Assembly: GCA_947454465.1 (NCBI GenBank)
Contig: CANGJP010000022.1
Span: 1 to 34,173, forward strand
DNA from: Pseudomonadota bacterium
Lineage (GTDB): Bacteria; Pseudomonadota; Gammaproteobacteria; Steroidobacterales; Steroidobacteraceae
Direction of reading: 5' to 3'
Length of the DNA: 34,173 nucleotides
Part shown: positions 33,601 to 34,173 of the stretch, piece by piece
Layout: each line of letters opens with the position of its first letter
How positions within the stretch are numbered: position 1 is the stretch's first letter
The notes under the pieces: generated by a model
Database searches by the model: none
What the model saw: only the letters and a program-made list of their open reading frames with translations
Told to the model about the DNA's origin: nothing
Translations under genes and position numbers: made by a program

Positions 33601-34173
33601 CAAATTCACGCAGTCGACCGAAATCGTCGGATTGCTGGCTGTGACCGTACCGCTTGCAGGTGACACACTGCACTTTTGACCGGGTGGTTGAGATGGAATC
33701 GTCAACGAATAACCAAAGCCATCCGGTACTTTTGTCGTAAAACTAAACGCACCGTTTACGCTGAGAACTTTTGTCTCCACACCATTATTTGGAACCGGTG
33801 GAAACGATACATTCGGAATGCTTGATAACGGCGGCACTGGCAGCATCATGCTTTGCAGCGTAACTGATTTATTGTTTGCCAAACCCGACACGGTGCCATT
33901 AAGGGTGTAGGTCGCCACGCAACTGACACTCAAATCCGTCACGTTAACATCAGGCATGACTCGCAACTGACTAGCTGTACCAGCATTGGTCAAATAGCAA
34001 TACCTTCCCGCAGGTTGACTATTCACTGAGACATAGAAGTAAGTGTCTTTAGTCAACGCGGTAGAGAAAGAATAGGATGCAGAACCCGCCACCACAATTT
34101 TTGTGGCATTACTGGTTAGGTTGTTCGGGTCATTACCACTGGATAATCTGAGTGTAAGTCCCGATGCAGATAG
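30664..34173 (-). CDS. Large secreted mosaic protein: repeat modules, DUF4082-like domain, NHL repeats, DUF1566 (5' end cut)
   Basis: The frame is open to the right edge, so the start and any signal peptide lie outside. At least 1169 residues are visible. Order: (a) five full and one partial module of about 80-100 residues, pattern YTVSGTVTGNTGPVTLTNNGG... P-x-GQ-x-C ... V-x-V-x-C, each with two Cys that could form a disulfide; (b) inside the fourth full module an inserted domain of about 170 residues (GWGFSLNNAASLTHLGAWIG, VGIWNSSGGLLAST) resembling DUF4082; (c) six NHL beta-propeller repeats (VTTLAGSGIPGYADGVGT, VAVDKVGNVYVADS, NNRIRKIT); (d) a C-terminal DUF1566 domain (GGIVFYVTDGGRHGLEV, YNDWYLPSFNELQ, YWSSSD). 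The architecture suggests an extracellular or surface binding protein. No catalytic motif was seen. Confidence 0.85.
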   Translation of the reverse strand, partial: LSASGLTLRLSSGNDPNNLTSNATKIVVAGSASYSFSTALTKDTYFYVSVNSQPAGRYCYLTNAGTASQLRVMPDVNVTDLSVSCVATYTLNGTVSGLANNKSVTLQSMMLPVPPLSSIPNVSFPPVPNNGVETKVLSVNGAFSFTTKVPDGFGYSLTIPSQPPGQKCSVSPASGTVTASNPTISVDCVNLFNVSAAVVGNTGTVTLTNTTNIGTETCSVAAGGGSCAFAPQDGGSWDVEITNQPISQNCSLSPNNVGSALLSNVSVSVSCVTKQFRVSGLVTGNTGPVTLTNNGGNPQTINTGGGGYLFDKQDYGTVWNVVVSAAPSGQRCYVFNRTGTVSADYPNVNVNCTDAYSIGGTVVGLGAGNTLKLVKTVTQSRDSIFKTEAAMELSNTGSVNDNPGNAATVGWGFSLNNAASLTHLGAWIGGGIYGDINVGIWNSSGGLLASTTLALNNFPTLKVEGDFAYVPLSQNVNLLAGEQYTIGAFYNGGVVAAYSSIVSPINGLTYLSPSLVNFISTGLANPTEDFSASLSNGFFGPNVRFANTDLGNDSEEITIVANGAFTFPTTVAGGDSYNVAISASPVGQTCVVAGSTGVPSINVTTVRVVCTMNTYTVSGTVTGNTVPVTLTNNGGDAKTVAAGGGGFTFTVQNNSPYTVESISPLGQICVVTNGLGVLSSMNVSNVMVSCVTGAMDYIVTTLAGSGIPGYADGVGTSASFYSPFGVAVDKVGNVYVADSFNNRIRKITSFGVVTTLAGSGAVGDADGVGTAASFNSPRRLTVDSTGNVYVADYNNHRIRKVTPEGVVTTLAGSGIASYADGNGTAASFNYPIGIAVDSAYNVYVSDINNRIRKITPSGEVTTIAGTGIAGYVDGTGTAASFSNVRGLAVDYLGSLYVADSSNNSIRKITPSGEVTTIGGAGGYMYPTGVAVDTGGNVYVADNGNRRIRKITPSGGVTTIAGSGIRGYADGTGTAALFNAPISVAVDGDYNVYVADAGNNGIRKISPPGKTYAIGDSGPAGGIVFYVTDGGRHGLEVGPVDLGPAGFATDEYCSHHVITPINDLGSGRSNTDTIIAQCGTNNAAYVAKTYVLNGYNDWYLPSFNELQLIFNNKNLISGLCAMNYSWGVWYWSSSDHMGADWNALPLPCISTSQWDVNKGVGFALRPVRNF
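31150..32079 (-). repeat. Six NHL repeats (about 162 bases per full unit)
   Basis: Consecutive copies of VTT(L/I)AGSG-x-x-G-YADG-x-GTAASFN-x-P-x-G(V/I)AVD-x-x-GNVYVAD-x-x-NN-x-IRKITP-x-G. Six copies would close one beta-propeller. The fifth copy lacks the YADG-x-GTAASFN segment and is about 12 residues shorter. The DNA copies are diverged, so they are old rather than recent duplications. Confidence 0.85.
32090..34173 (-). repeat. Cysteine-paired Ig-like or carboxypeptidase-regulatory-like modules
   Basis: Five complete modules and one cut by the window edge, each ending in a VSC-type motif after a GQ-x-C motif. Two of them (VTGNTGPVTLTNNGG and VTGNTVPVTLTNNGG) are nearly identical in their first strands, suggesting later duplication, while the fourth full module is interrupted by the DUF4082-like domain at about 32510-33025. 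Confidence 0.65.

Overview
The window looks like chromosomal DNA of a gammaproteobacterium with roughly 50% GC. The order aroQ-accB-accC-prmA-(DUF3426)-dusB-fis-purH-purD is the one known from Pseudomonas and relatives, and a YheU/UPF0270 gene, a mainly gammaproteobacterial family, follows purD. The family or genus cannot be resolved from the sequence. No tRNA, rRNA, CRISPR array, transposase, integrase or phage gene was found.

Layout. (1) 1-2.5 kb: the 3' part of an outer-membrane beta-barrel gene, a TlpA-type thioredoxin, and a convergent two-domain DUF1566 protein. (2) 2.5-12.5 kb: a housekeeping block on the + strand, driven at its left end by a good sigma70-type promoter overlapped by a palindrome. 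It covers 3-dehydroquinase, the biotin carrier and biotin carboxylase of acetyl-CoA carboxylase, PrmA, a zinc-ribbon/DUF3426 protein, DusB, Fis, PurH, PurD and YheU. A 30-codon gene for the small ribosomal protein THX follows, together with small unknown genes. (3) 12.5-17.3 kb: a DUF2721 membrane protein, a DUF1800/DUF1501 pair on the - strand, and a tandem pair of related four-helix membrane proteins on the + strand. (4) 17.3-18.8 kb: an MFS exporter of the DHA2 type. (5) 18.8-30.3 kb: assimilatory sulfate reduction genes on the - strand in two parts, cysH-cysG-cysK-ferredoxin/NADP reductase (18.8-23.1 kb) and cysI-DUF934 (27.7-29.8 kb). They are separated by a + strand block with an ABC exporter, cytochrome c', cytochrome b561 and an alpha/beta hydrolase. 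A GFA-family zinc protein sits upstream of cysI. (6) 30.3-34.2 kb: a very large secreted-type mosaic protein (cysteine-paired repeat modules, a nested DUF4082-like domain, six NHL repeats, a C-terminal DUF1566 domain) that runs off the right edge. Downstream of it is what looks like the tail of a decayed gene that kept its terminator.

How the genes work together. CysH reduces APS (it has the cysteine pairs of the [4Fe-4S] type), CysI reduces sulfite using siroheme made by CysG, and CysK makes cysteine. No cysJ flavoprotein is present. A thioredoxin-reductase-like ferredoxin-NADP reductase overlaps the 3' end of cysK, suggesting that electrons reach CysI through ferredoxin. Cytochrome c' and the b561 protein form a second, periplasm/membrane redox pair.

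The most interesting points are the attenuator-like structure in the cysH leader, the inferred ferredoxin route and the splitting of the cys cluster, the mosaic NHL/DUF1566 protein with its neighbouring remnant, the paired four-helix membrane proteins, and an alpha/beta hydrolase with Ala at the nucleophile position. All functional statements come from motif recognition by eye. No database search was run.
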